Origin: Azadirachta indica
Taxonomy: Eukaryota; Streptophyta; Magnoliopsida; Sapindales; Meliaceae
Length of the DNA stretch: 64,000 bases
NCBI GenBank assembly: GCA_022749755.1
Contig: CM040441.1
Span: forward strand, 19,283,475-19,347,474
Direction: 5' to 3'
The position numbers and the translations under genes were made by a program. Positions 21,201 to 34,073 of this stretch are shown here, in pieces. Below the pieces are notes generated by a model. It ran no database searches and had not been told where the DNA came from. It worked only from the letters and a program-made list of their open reading frames with translations. Within the stretch, counting starts at the first letter, position 1, and every line of letters begins with the position of its first letter.

Positions 21201-22440
21201 TCTTCATAAAGAATATACTAATATCACTCTACAATTTTCTCGTGGATGAGATTTTGGATGTGTTGACATTCTCTTGTACCATGGTTCATTACCTAGTAAT
21301 ACATTCAAAAATTGTTGGCTTCATTTATCTCATTCAGAAATATTCTTTCTTGCAGTCATGGGTTTAAAGATGTCTTCCTTCTATCCATCTATCAAGTATA
21401 GAATGCAATTTAATGTCATCGCTAGAAATGGGTTATTCTAATGGTAGCTTCTTTCGAGGTCATTTGTCATATGGTTTGGCCTTATTTTTTGTTATGTCAA
21501 TTAGCTTGCTTTTCCACATACTATGTATATGGAGCTTTTTTTCTTTCGATCTTCCATGATCTTCCACTGATGAATGTCTTGACTATAAAAGATGTCTTTT
21601 AAATTGATTCAATGAGTCTACTAAACGTGGTGTGCTTCAAGTTTTTGAAGAATATGTAATATTCAAGTAGCATGTTGTTCATGCATATTTCAACTAGCTC
21701 CTTCCCATCTTTCTATTTGTAGCATTTCTAACATTAAATTGCAAAAGCGCTTTACAATTGTCTTGTTCAGTGTCACACAACCTCTTGCTATTAGAGGAAA
21801 AAGCTTGATTAGACTAGTCACAACAATTATGGCTCACATGTCTTCCATCTCATTACACATATCGTACATAATCTACATGACAATAGTATTGTTAATTAAT
21901 TACTTCCTGATTATTACCTTATTGCACTTGCTCAACATTGTCAACTAGTGGCGGTAGTGTTTGTGTTTGTGTAGCAGAGTGCTCGGCGTGGTTGGCATTA
22001 TTGGTTTAGTTAGCATTGCTTTTAGTCATCGCCACATCTCTTAAAACCCTAGCCAAATTTCTTTATGGAATCACCAAAAATGTTGCAGAAACTTACTCAT
22101 GCATATGTTAGATTATGATTGGTTATGCATTTAAACAAGCCTTAAAGTACACTTAGAGGGCTTGGTACCGCAAGGTCTTCAAATCCAAGACGAGCTTTCA
22201 AATCTCTTATCTGTGTTGCATGGAGTTTAACCTACCACATCCCTTAGATCTCAGTAGGTGGCCTGAGAGTTGTAAAATTGTGAGATTAGGAGATAGGCTA
22301 TCCAACTAGAAGGATCTGCCACTACTACTAGGTTGTCCCTATAATACAACACGAAACTTATATTGTGAGTCTATAGTATGTGTGAGCGAGATAGATTTAG
22401 TAATAATATAAAGAAACACAAGATATTAAGAGAGGTTGTA

Positions 22441-23667
22441 ACAACTATTAGGTCAAATGCTATATTGTTCTGCGTAGAAGCCGATGGTATATAATAAGAC
22501 TAAAAGACTATTTTGCAACTAAATAGTTTTAAGACTACGGATAAAGGTGTTATAGTGTCAAACAACTAATAAATTAACGCCTAAGGATGCAGGGAAATGA
22601 AGGAACGTTTTGATGACAAGCAAAGTTAGTTTTTTTGGCAAAAGATGGTCAGAAAGTATATATTACCAGGGTGAATTGTACATCAAAGGGAGAGACCAAT
22701 GAGCTAGTTTATAGGAACTGTCATCCAATTTTGAGATGAGAGTCTTTAGTCGTGAATCTTAAGAAGTGGATCTTTCTCTAATGTGAAGTAATATCTTTTT
22801 TATATAGTATACGATATGTAATTGTAGTTTATCATAACTTGATTATATTATTCTAGTTTAAAGTTATTTTCCTACGACAAGTCTTTGTGTAAGAATACAA
22901 TTCTATGTAATTGAATCCTAATTAAGAAATGCAAAAATATTTATGTTTATAATAAAAAATCTTATTTCAATTAATTCTAAATTAACTAAAATAGGATTTT
23001 GGGTTAAAATGAACTTCAAGACTTTTGGGACTTGCACCCTTATTTGGGTTAAAATAGACTGCAAGAATTTTGGAATTTATACCCTTAGACATTAACTTAA
23101 TCACATAATAAATTCTTTTGCATCTAATTTCTCCCAAGAGGGCTTGACCAAGTATATTATATTGAGTTGGCTAGACTTAGGCCAACAATACTTATCTTCC
23201 ATATCACAACCCATAACTTATAATTCAAGGAGTAGCTTGGGTCTTTTATACTTGGACAAAAAGATGTAGTCTTTGCTTTGAGCTTTGGCTAGGACCTAAG
23301 GTCAATTTTCAGATATCAATTATAATAAAGAAGCAAGTATGGGATATTAGAGATTAGGAACTTATGTTGGTACAATTACATCATTTTAAATTACATAATT
23401 AACTAAATTTTTTATCAATTTTAAAGTACAAGGAATTTGAATTTTTGAATCAATTATTGCCAACAACTATAATATTTTAAATGATTATATAATTAACGAC
23501 AATTTTAAAAAGTTGTACTTTATGAGAAAATTTTAAAAATAACAGTTCTAATACGTCTACATGATGAGTAGTAGAATTATCCAAACAATATACTATCATG
23601 TATTGTATAATTAATTACTATAAAATTTAAACTAAAGAATAGATGGAGTGAGAAAGAGTAATCAGTA
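22441..23667. other. AT-rich intergenic, short tandem duplication
   Basis: No gene seen. 22590-22900 could be an LTR relic of the adjacent gypsy, not provable here. Around 23001-23095 a ~46-base unit beginning 'gggttaaaat' is duplicated in tandem. Confidence 0.4.
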
Positions 23668-24321
23668 TTGAATATGCTTAAAAATACGTAACATCAATAC
23701 TATTTGACAAACATTAAAAATTGTTAATTAAGAACAAACTTACAATTAAAAATTATAATTTATTTTCAGTATTTGTTAATTTTAAAAAATAAAAAAGTGA
23801 CCAAATAAATTCATCTTATTTTTTTGAGCTTTAAATTTTTTTAAATGTTTACACAAATAAATTAATTTGATCATTTTCTATATACCAATTTTAAAGAAAA
23901 CAAAATTTGAACAAAAATTTGACTTAGTTGCTATTTAATTTGAGCTTTGCTCTGTTACGAGATTTTGTTGGTTAAATCAATTGATATTCACCATAATATC
24001 TAGATATGATAAAGGGCCAAATATGAGATATTAGAGTCTTCCTACACCCATATTGATACCACAATTATATTAGTTAAATATTAATTAACTAAATTAATAT
24101 TATAATAAAGGAGCAAATATAAGATATTGGAGTATTCTTACACCCATATTGATATCAAAATTGTATATTTTAGGACCCTAAAATCATCATCTACCCCAAA
24201 TAATAGTAAAATGAATATATTACCCTAAAAAGAGATAAAATAATTTTAGTCCCTAAACTTTGATGAAATAATAAATTATGACATACTTTAACCGACTATA
24301 GCATTTTAGTCTCTACTGTTA

Positions 24322-25471
24322 AGAGATGGTAAAGTTCCCTGTGAGACCATTCGGGCCAGCAATCGAGGATAGATTTTTGCTTGAAATAGGATATAGAGCA
24401 AGGATAGGGATGAGAGCCTATTCTCGTTTTAAAAATGGATAGGGACGAGGATTGGATAGTTGGTCCCGACTCGACCCATTTCCCAAAACAAAATTATATT
24501 TTTACTTTTTTTATCTCGAAAAGTCTAATTAAAGTATTAAATATTCACTTTCTAACAACTAAAGTCAAAATTCTAATCTAGAAAAGTCCTCTCCAATCTT
24601 TAGTTCTCTCCTCTATTGTCAACTTCTCTCTAATCCTCAACATAACAATCCTCACTTATGTTTTGAAAAGTCTAATTTGATTTTCTTTTTTTTTTTGGGA
24701 AAAAACTGGGTTGACTATTAGGGATTTTTATGTGTTATTGGTTATTGAAAGCATATTGTGGAGGTAGATTTGTTACAATTTTGCTAGAAGTTAAAATTTT
24801 TGTGTTGATTTTGATTTGGGAAAGGTGTGTTCTTTGGTTATTTGATGTTATTACTTTCAATTTTGATAAATAGTGTGTAGTGACAAAATGGTTAATGGAC
24901 TGGCAATTGCAAATGGAGTCAACATGTCTAATTTATGAGAAATCAAGTCATGTGTTCTCAAGTTATGAATCCAATGACAAAAGTCATGATCAAATGCCTA
25001 TTTTGATGAAGTAGGTTTGTTGAGGACATCATAAATGGTTCAAATAACTCAATAAAAGCCTAATCCTAGATTCTAATTTCAAATCTGGTTGTGTCTTCTG
25101 TCTTTGAGTACTAATCTCACTAGTTTTTAAGAAATTTAATGCAAATGGGATGTAAATGAAATTTTTTATAAACACCTATTTTTAATTATTTGTGGGGCGT
25201 AACATATCTTGAAAATTTTAATTTATTGTTTCTTTGCTCTGATCATGGTGATGTTTAGATTCTAAAACTGAGAAAAGGATAAAATTTGATGTGAATTTTA
25301 TTTTTAAAAAGTCAAATAAGGGTTAAACGGGTAATAAGGCGAGTCGACGATTTGATTTCAAGAGTGAGAACATCTCTGGCCCTCCTCGTTTAATTGTAAA
25401 CAAGTACAGGCCAAGGATGAGGATGTTAGACATAATCAAGGACAAGGACAGGGATGAACTTGCCAACCCTA
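24322..25471. mobile_element. Non-autonomous hAT-like element, 1150 bp
   Basis: Flanked by the direct repeat 'ctactgtta' (24313-24321 and 25472-25480), of which 8 bases fit a hAT target duplication. The paralogous region at about 45096-45106 has a single copy (empty site). Ends are imperfect inverted repeats: 'agagatggtaaagttc' at left against 'tagggttggcaagttc' as the reverse complement of the right end, the latter typical of hAT termini. No transposase frame inside; both ends are rich in 'ggatagggac'-type runs. Confidence 0.8.
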
Positions 25472-25639
25472 CTACTGTTACATTTATCATCATTCAATAA
25501 AATTTTTTAGAGCATGATTACTTTTTTTCCATAACATTAAAAAACCATAATTTCATGGTACTTAATAAAAGATTTAAAAGAAGCACACTTCTCCTACCTT
25601 TTTTTGTCAAAAAAATGCATCAACTTCTCTTGTCGACTA

Positions 25640-26285
25640 AATTCCTCCTTCTGGTTTCAAAGGCTTTTTCCTTCAACTGTTAATTTCAAGGCCAAAAAAA
25701 AAAACTCGACATTTGAAAAATTGAACCTTATCAAACTAAAACTAATAGGTTTGGTCCTATTTTAAATGATATTCGATCTGGTCTAGTTCAATTCTGATTT
25801 TAAGAAACTTGAAATTTTTTGTTTTGGCCTAAAAACCCGAATCGAACCAAAATTCTTTTTAATATATTTTATTATCAAAATGACATCATGTTTGTATATA
25901 TAGCCATCAAAACGATGTAATTTTGTTAAAGTTAAAAAAAATAAAAGAAGACCTGAAAACCGAGCAAAATCAAATTGGACCAAAACCATTGATTCAATTT
26001 GACTAAAAAATCTATTCAGTCCATTTCGGTTCCAAAAAATACAAACTTGAATTTTTTTTTATCTATTCCAATTTTTGTAAAACCCAGCAAAACCAAACCA
26101 TGCCTATCCTTAGTTAATTTCTACTATCTTAACTAGTACTCCTCCTCATAATTACTAATAAAAGCTACTCAAGAATAATACCAAAAATATAAACCTAAAC
26201 TCACGACACATGACTTTAATTCATCATTTTCGGACAGGAACAATAAGAAAGATTATAGGGATTTACTTGGGCAATTATTGTAGCT
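25640..26285. mobile_element. Extra block in BAHD-upstream copy 1, possible MITE
   Basis: The second copy passes directly from 'cttctcttgcc' to 'catgacag' (about 45208-45250), whereas this copy has some 650 extra bases here. They contain 'aaccgaaccaaa'-like runs. No target duplication or inverted repeats were resolved, so deletion from the other copy is an alternative. Confidence 0.4.
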
Positions 26286-27146
26286 TTCACTGACAGATTT
26301 TAATATAATTTGGAAAAAAATTTTGTTTAAAAAAGAATAGAAAGAAGTGATGGTAGTGATTATGTAAAGAAAGTGATAGAGAGAAAAATTAAAAATAATA
26401 GAAAATAAAAGATAAAAATGATAGTAGTGGCATATGTAGAGATAAGAAGAGAAAAAAATATAGCAATGGAGGTCGTAGATCAGGGTTTTTATATTTACAT
26501 TTTATATTAAACATACCTGGTACAACATATTATTTGAATCCAATCAGTAGGGGTAAATTTTGACTTTATCACTATCTACTTGATTGATATAATTGTAGGG
26601 ACTAAAACATTAAGGCAACCAAAGTGTGTTTTAATCTATTATTTGGCCAAAGTTTAGGGACTAAAATGTCATTATCCATTTTTAAAAGTAAAATAACTAT
26701 TTTTTTTTGGTTGGAACGATAACTTTTTATAAATTGATAACATGTCTAATATATGTTAATAAATTATAGGGTAAAGCTAAAAATAATCCTACTATTTGAA
26801 TATATAGTTAATAACTCTTTTATGTATTTTAAAGTGTATCGAATTTGAACTCTAAAGAGTTTTATTTGATAAAAAACTTTTATATGGTATAATTCTATTA
26901 TATATGTAAAATGATAAAGTTGGATTATTTAATTATAGTCTAAAAGAGAATAAGTTATGATACAATGATATTTTAATATTTTTAAGGTTTTCAAAATAGT
27001 ACAACCTTAATCTATTATAACCATATATATAACCTTAAGAAAAACAAAAGCAAAAAACAAAAAGATCCTTTTATCATCAAAAAATCAACTCCTACTTGCA
27101 ATAACATTAATTATATAAGAATTTTCTTTCAAATCAAAGCAAAAAT

Positions 27147-28443
27147 ATGAAGCTTCATCTCAATATCATTTCCATAGAAATCATCAAACCATCTTCTCCA
27201 ACTCCTCCCAATCTCAAAAGTAATAACCTTTCTCTTCTGGATCAATTATCTCCCGATATTTACTTCCCATTTCTTTTCTTTTACTCGGACGTAATTGTGG
27301 ACTCTATCAATATTATAGATCACCTCAAATCATCCCTCTCAAAAACGTTAACTCGCTATTATCCTTTTGCTGGACAAGTCCTAGATGATTTCAGTTTTGT
27401 TGATTGCAATGATCATGGAGTTCCTTTCATTGAAGCTCATATAAGCAGTAAGATACAAGAGATTCTTGAAAACCCAGATATAGATACACTTAAAGAATTA
27501 CTGCCTTTCAAACCGAGTAAAAAGCTGAGTAATAAGGTGAATTTGGCTGTGCAACTCAATTACTTTGATTGCGGTGGAGTTGCAATCAGCATTTGCTTTA
27601 GCCATCTTGTAACTGATGCAGCAGCAGCATAATATTTTGTCAAAACTGGTCTACAATTGCTTTGGATTCGAGTAGTTCTAAATTTACTGATATCAACGAT
27701 GTGATCTTTGATTGCACTACTATTTTCCCCCTGCACAAACTAATTCCAAGCATATCGAGAAGGGTTAACAAGAAGCATCACTCCACAGAATGCATAACTA
27801 AAAGGTTTACATTTGATGGTAACAAGATAGTCGATCTTAAGGAGAAAATCGAAAATAAGGCATCTCGTTTTGAGGTTATGTCTGCTTTTATTTGCAGTGC
27901 TCTTATAAGTATAGCCAGAGAAAGAGATGAGGTCTCTCCTATGATAACAATTCCTGTGAATCTACGAAGGCGAATGAATCCACCATTGCCAAAGCATTGT
28001 ATTGGCAACATGTATTTTGCAGTAACAACAAGTGGGTCTACAAACGAAAGCATTAGTGCTTTGGCAAGAAGCTTTCGAAGACTCACAGAAATAGTGGATG
28101 ATGAATACATGAGAAAACTTATTGGTAATAATTTTGTAGAACATTATATTAAACAGGTGAAGAATTTGTAAATGGTTGTGGTGAAGGAAAAGCATTAAAG
28201 ATGTTTGCTTTCACTGGTCCGCTAGGGCTTCCATATTATGAGGTTGATTTTGGATGGGGGAAGCCAACGCGGGTAAGTGTTGCAATGAGGCTGAATAATA
28301 TTGCAGTCCTTATGGATGCTGGCAAAGATGGTAAGGGAGTTGAAACATGGGTAGGTTTGCCTAAAAATGACATGATCAAATTTGAACGAAATCCTAATAT
28401 CCTCTTTTATGCAACGAATTCTTCTTTTCAATCTAAGTTGTAG
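27147..28443 (+). pseudogene. BAHD acyltransferase pseudogene (vinorine synthase-like clade)
   Basis: BAHD enzymes transfer acyl groups from acyl-CoA to alcohols or amines in specialised metabolism. The N-terminal part (27147-27632) starts at ATG and carries SLLDQLSPDIYFPFLFFY, TLTRYYPFAGQV and the catalytic HxxxD as HLVTD (residues 153-157). Then a stop at 27630 and a one-base shift near 27651 break the frame. It resumes at 27662-28171 with VMSAFICSALISIARE and VNLRRRMNPPLPKHCIGNMY. A second shift near 28155 precedes the last part (28156-28443) with GCGEGKALKM and the structural DFGWG at 28246-28260. The total would be about 430 residues in a single exon, normal for the family. The three parts together cover the whole protein, so inactivation is fairly recent. 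Confidence 0.9.
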
Positions 28444-28733
28444 TTTTAAAAAGGACATTTTTTGGATTAAGGTGTTGAGCTTTGAAGTTAAAGTTGTTGT
28501 GAGATGAAATTCTAGATGTTGAATATTGGTAAGAAAAATAAGTGTGTACATGAAAAATTTGCCTAAAATAGGTTTTGATTTTTAATATTCCTCACTTAGC
28601 TAATAATTTCTTTTGCTTCCTATACATGCATGTATACATTTCCAAAAGTATCGTTTAATGTTTGCTAAATAAAGTGAAATTTTGTGTCAACTAATTACAA
28701 TTAAACGAATAAATGATTGATGTTATATATACG
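28444..28733. other. 3' flank of BAHD pseudogene
   Basis: AT-rich; no feature beyond the possible former 3' UTR of the pseudogene. Confidence 0.4.
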
Positions 28734-28940
28734 AGGACGGATCAACATTGTCTTAATTTTACATATTTTTTTATAGTATTTTATAAACCGATGATTTTAA
28801 AAACGGTTGATATTAAATCTAATATATATAATTAATGTATAACAAATGCTTTATAATTAATTCACATATGAGATGCAATCTTATCTGTTAAAAGTGTTTA
28901 GATGTAATAATTTATAAGTAGTGTAAAAAATTATATAAAG
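28734..28940. mobile_element. Foldback MITE relic, copy 2
   Basis: The left half ('ggatcaacattgtcttaatt', 'ttacatatttttttatag', 'ggttgatattaaatc') parallels the MITE at 570-825. The right half is diverged but still complementary in part. Ends just before the Mutator-like element. Confidence 0.4.
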
Positions 28941-28965
28941 TTAAAGATATAGAGAGCTTATATAT

Positions 28966-30263
28966 GAGAGAATGACCAATATCCCTCTCGGGTTTGGTCT
29001 AATTAGCCAAAATTCTCCTTTACTTTTAAAAATTATCCCTTACATTCAACGGCTAGTATGACTAACAGTCAAACTATATTTTTAAGGGTAAATTTGTCTT
29101 TTGACATTATAAAAATAAAAATAAAAATAAAATATTGTATTAATAAAAAATAATAAAATATTAAAACTCAATTTATTGATATAATTTTTTATAATTTATA
29201 AATAAAAAAATACACAACCAAATAAATATAAAATAATAAATTAATCCTTAAAACACTAACCCTATAATCAATTCTTCTTCATGCCATCTTCTTCTTCTCC
29301 TTCTTCTTCAATTCTTCTTCATGTCATCTTCTTCTTCTTCCATATCTAGTTCTAATTATGGTTATATTTCATGATTCAATGCATTAACAATGCATAATAT
29401 ATCAATCTCCAAACCAACAACAGTCTCTAAACCAAAAAGCAAAATAAATCACAAATCCAATTCCCAATTATAAATCAAACTTCGAAACTCCCAATTCTTC
29501 TGCAACCAAAACCTTCAAAATTCGGCCATGGGTGTGTGCAAAAGCTAAATTATTTTCTTTCCAATTACGAATCAAACTTCAAAAACTCTCAATTCTTCTG
29601 CAACCAAAACTTCAAAGTTTGGCCATGGGTATGTCCAAAACCTAAATTATTTTCCTCTGCTGCATTGCCTCCAAGAACCACCACCCTATAACCCTTTGCA
29701 ACTTTATTGTCGCTGCCTTATCCACACCCTTCATGAGCCTCCCTCCTCACTGCCACCCATAGCCCCAGTACATTCGAATTGCTGCCCACTCCTACCGATT
29801 TGCTTAGTGTTGAGATAAGGTGGTTTTAAATGCATTTAGAAGAAGAAACGGTTTTGAATGCCTTTGGGAGAAGAAACGGTTTTGCATTCAACCCGATTTA
29901 GTGGATTTGTGTTCGACGATTTTGAATGCAAAAGAGAGAGAAAGTAAAAAAAATAAATTGAAGTTAGTAAGAAAATAAATAAATAATATTAATAAAAAAT
30001 ATCATTATATAAATAATATTAAATAAAAAAATATAGTATTATATTTAAAATATTGCTTGTGAGACCCATATATTATGTCTAAGGCCACTACCTATCAAGT
30101 AGGACCCATTATTTTATAAGATAAAAGGTTATTTTAATAATTGTGCTCAAAATTTAAATTTTCAATTAATTTTATTGAATATTGGATGTAGCTGATAATT
30201 TTTGAAGGCATAAGGTGGTTTTGGTTAATTAGACTAAATCCGAGAGAGTATCCGTCATTCTCC
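28966..30263. mobile_element. Mutator-like (MULE) non-autonomous element, 1298 bp
   Basis: Flanked by a perfect 9-bp direct repeat 'cttatatat' (28957-28965 and 30264-30272), the length typical of Mutator. Terminal inverted repeats extend about 41 bases: both ends read 'gagaatgac...ctctcgg.ttt.gtctaatta' when oriented inward, with few mismatches. No transposase. The interior has a CTT-rich stretch (29275-29340), a 97-bp tandem duplication (about 29473-29655) and a less AT-rich segment (29650-29810) unlike its surroundings, which might be captured host sequence. Confidence 0.88.
29473..29655. repeat. 97-bp tandem duplication inside the MULE
   Basis: The unit starting 'aatcaaacttc' at 29473 recurs at 29570 and includes 'aattcttctgcaaccaaaac' and 'ggccatgggt' in both copies. 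A second partial unit ends near 29655. Confidence 0.8.
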
Positions 30264-30272
30264 CTTATATAT

Positions 30273-30739
30273 CTAGTACCACTATAAAAAAAACTTGCCC
30301 AACAAATAATCAATATCATCGATGACAATTATTTGCATATTAGAATTAATTTAGTTTAAAAACTATTCCCTAGGAATATTTCAGGAAAAGTAAAAAATAC
30401 AATGCAATGGCATTTAATTAAGTGTTTAGTACTCATTTCAAAATCTTATTAGTTAATATATATATATTTAACAATCATTATTTACTAGTAATTTTATATG
30501 TATGCAAAGGGTGAAGCTAGGGTGGGCTAAGCTAGAAATACTTCACAAAATATAGCATTAAATACTCACAAAATCATTAGTTGAAAAAGAATGAATTTCA
30601 AATATTCGAAAAATATAATAAATTTTTCTTCAACTTCTTTTGATGGACATACTAACAATAAAATTGCATTTTCATTATCTTTATTTTTTCGGATATTTTT
30701 TTTAAATACTTACTTTTCATGTTCCCAAACTTGTGTAAG
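30273..30739. other. AT-rich intergenic, nothing recognised
   Basis: No coding or repeat boundaries that I can support. Confidence 0.4.
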
Positions 30740-30880
30740 GGAAGGATTACCAATCCAATAAAATTGCACATATTTTTACACTATTTTGTGGATAGTTAGA
30801 TTTATATATTTTTAATAGTTGATATTGAATTTAGCATGTATATTAATTATAGTATATTGGTTATGCATTAATTATATGTA
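30740..30880. mobile_element. Half of foldback MITE, copy 3
   Basis: Only one arm is present ('catatttttacactattttg', 'attgaatttagcatg', 'attaattatagtatatt'). The other half is replaced by the tandem unit starting at about 30856. The matching end piece also appears at about 32668, so the tandem duplication took part of the MITE with it. Confidence 0.5.
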
Positions 30881-32340
30881 TATAAAAAAAAAAATTTGGG
30901 TTTCTGTAGTTTTCTCTATCGCAAGGAGACAAAAACTAGAGATGAGAAGTCAAGGAAGAGAATTTTTCTTTTTCTAGAGAGTGACAAAAAAATATCTTAA
31001 CTTTGGAAAAAAGAATTTTTGTATATAGGCATATATTTGGTTATGAATGACTTAAATTGTGTTACTTTAATCAACTCTTTTTGACACGTATTACTCATAA
31101 AATGACTTAATTTATCCTTCATTACATGTCACATGTTATCCTTTTGTTGAGTTGTTAGGGTTACCTTATTCTCTTAAAGTTAGGTGTCAAGCTCTAAAGT
31201 TTCCTGCTAGGTGATTCCATGTGGTCCTTAATTAGTACTAGGTTTCTACCTATATTAGTTGGTCTTGCAAGTTTTTTGACCTTGACAACCTACAAAAAGA
31301 AAAATAGATATATTTTTTTAACATAATCTCTTATTTTTTAGAGTTTGACTTTTGTGAAGCCATACATTGTCCCTTTCTCTACCCTCTAGAGGTTAAGGAA
31401 TAACTCTACACTTGCTCTTTTGGGCCAATTAATTATTCTTTATAGGCTTAACTTCTTAGGAAGGCTATTTACAAGTTGAACCGTTTTCACATATCATTGG
31501 GCTTGGACACCTGATGGACTTATTTCATGCCATACGTTTAACAATTTTTGTACTATAACAAATCATATTTATTGAAATCAATATTAAAATAAAATTCTAA
31601 AAAATAATAATTCTAAAAAATAAAACTTACAAACAAGTTAAAGAAAAAAGTATAAAACACCACACTTACAAATAAAAGACAAATTAACCTGGTAAAGTTT
31701 GTTATAAGGATGGTGGTTAATGATGGTTATAATTATACTAATAACGTAGATACTAGTTAAATAAGATTTTATTTTTTGATTAAGAGCATGGTAGAATTAA
31801 TAGCCAATCACCTTGGTTGATACCCTTAACTTCTAATCATTCAATTCCTTTTAATTACAAGTTAAGGCTAATTTCTTCTTAAAAAAGTAAGTAGAGACAA
31901 ATTTTATCAAGATAAAATGAATATTTCTATGGATGAGGTTAGATTAGATCTGATCAAGATATAGAATTTTATAGGCAGTATCAGGTTAAATTTGATCAAG
32001 AAATTGGGTCAATTAAGACATTAGGAGGACAATTCTCGTCCTAAAAAATAAGTGGATGCGAATTCCACACTTATTGGGTCAATAATTTTATTTATATAGA
32101 GTTATGTTTGTATTATATATTCAATTTCTTTATACTTATCTTTTTAAAAATAAAAAATTCTATCTAAAAGGTAAATCAAATAGGTTCTAAGGCTTTTTTC
32201 TTTGGGTGTTATTATTGTAAAATTATTACATGGCACAAATTATTTATTCTCATCAATGATACTATTGTTTATGTTCTAGTTAAATCAATACTTTGATGCC
32301 ACATCATCAAATTATAAAAAATAATTTGTGTCTATAATAG
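30856..32340. repeat. Tandem duplication unit A
   Basis: Aligns in order with 32668-35640. Landmarks include 'aaaactagagatga', 'aggtgtcaagctctaaag', 'gtggttaatg', 'aataagtggatg'. No protein. Function and family unknown; it could be an LTR-derived block. Confidence 0.7.
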
Positions 32341-32383
32341 GGTATCAACGTATGTTTTTGAATTAAGTAGATGATTTAACATA

Positions 32384-32386
<3 letters not shown>

Positions 32387-32414
<28 letters not shown>

Positions 32415-32430
32415 AATAATAATAATAATT
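32387..32430. repeat. GAT/AAT microsatellite
   Basis: Uninterrupted (gat)n followed by (aat)n at the end of tandem unit A. Confidence 0.9.
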
Positions 32431-32667
32431 TTCATTGTGATTGATACAAATTCAATAAGCTTTAATAATTTAATTATCCCTCCATTACATTTTCCATCTA
32501 CTCGATGTCGATGGCATTATAACAGACACTAGAATAAATCTGAGTTTAAATGGAATGGGGTCCAAAAATTAAAATAAAAGATAATCTAAAATATTGAAAC
32601 TTCCAATAATGATTAACACACCATGCATTGGATAAAAAGCCTTTTTTCTTTTTTCCTTTTTAAAAAG

Positions 32668-34024
32668 CATATTAGTTATGCATTAATTACATGTTTATAG
32701 AAAGAAATATGTGAGTTTCTTTAGTTTTCTCTATTCAAGGAGAGAAAAACTAGAGATGAAAAGTCCAGGAAGAGATTTTTTTTTTTTTTTTAGAGAGTGC
32801 CAAAAAATACCTCAACTTTGGAGCAAAGTATGTTTGTATGTGGGCATATAATCGATTATGAATGACTTAAATTGTGTTGCTCTAATCGACCCTTTTTTGA
32901 CATATAGTGCTTATGAAATGACTTATTTTGACTTACCCTTCATTACATGTTACATGTTATCATTTTGTTGGACTATTAGGGTTATCTTATCCTCTAAAAG
33001 TCAGGTGTCAAGCTCTAAAGTCCCCTAGTAGGTGATCCCATGTGGTTCTTGATCAGTACCATGTTTCTGCCAATATTAGGTGGTCATCCAGGTTTTCTAG
33101 CCTTGGCAACCTGCAAAAAGAAAAATAGAGATATTTTTTAATATAATCTCTTATTTTTTCATGCTTGATTTTTATGGGGCCATACATTGTCCCTTTCTCT
33201 AACACACTTTAGAGGTTTAGGAATAACACTCTACTTATAGGCCTCTCATAACTCTAGACTCGCTCCTATGGGCCAATTAATTATTCTATATTGGCATAAC
33301 TTGTTAGGAAGGCTATTCACAAGTTGAAACATTTTCATAGATTGTTGGGCTTGGATAGGTGATGGACATATTTCATGCTATATGTTCAATTATTTTTGTA
33401 CTATAACAAATCATATTTATCGAAATTAATATTAAAATAAAATTTCAATAAATAAAAATGAGAAAAAATAAAGAAAAAAGTATAAAACATCATACTTACA
33501 TGTAAAAGACAAATTAACCTTGTAAAGTTTGTTGTAAAGATGGTGGTTAATGGTGGTTATAATTATACTAATAACATAGACACTAGTTGAATAAGATTTT
33601 ATTTTTTGATTAAGAGTATGGTAGAACTAACACAATAATATTATGATATTTTTGACATTACCAACATTTTAAAATAGTTAAAATAGTTTTTACAATTTAC
33701 CAAAAGTCCTTCATTCATAACCAAATAAAATAAAAAAATCAATTGACATTAAAATAGTATTTTTGGTCTATTGGAAAACTAAATCAAACAGGCACTAATT
33801 CTTATAACATAGATTATAAGTTATCCTCTATTTGCAAAAGATGTAAAGAGAATTCTAATTTGCATAATTTTAATGTTTTTCTTTTCAATTTATGAAATAA
33901 AAAAACAGAATAAAAATAATTATTTACTTTCCTTTTTACAAAAATTTAAAAAAAGAAAAAAGAAATAAGATTGAGAAAAGAAATGCAAATCATTTTACCA
34001 GAGTTTACATGTTTAATTCTTCCT

Positions 34025-34073
<49 letters not shown>

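Larger units (their letters stand above)
15224..22440 (-). mobile_element. Degraded Tat/Ogre-like Ty3/gypsy element, duplication copy 1
   Basis: Reverse-strand pol pieces read, from high to low coordinates, protease-like region, RT, RNase H, integrase C-terminal part. Stops and frameshifts are everywhere. The first 4.6 kb (to about 19800) is repeated at 59222-64000 with a few differences per 60 bases and two larger indels. The right-hand 2.6 kb has no partner in the window because the second copy runs off its end. Gag-like sequence may start near 22034 but is barely recognisable. Confidence 0.75.
23668..27060. repeat. BAHD upstream region, duplication copy 1
   Basis: Runs parallel to 43705-46236 in the same orientation from 'gaatatgcttaa' to the 'aatctatt' just upstream of the BAHD start. 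Both copies contain an internal tandem duplication with a period near 107 (24008-24170 here, about 44750-44880 there), so that predates the split. This copy contains a hAT-like insertion at 24322-25471 and a further extra block at about 25640-26285. A TATA-like 'atatatataac' lies at about 27024, upstream of the BAHD start codon. Confidence 0.8.

Noticed and set aside
27778..28551. Reverse frames across the BAHD pseudogene
   Set aside because: Shadows of the BAHD coding strand.
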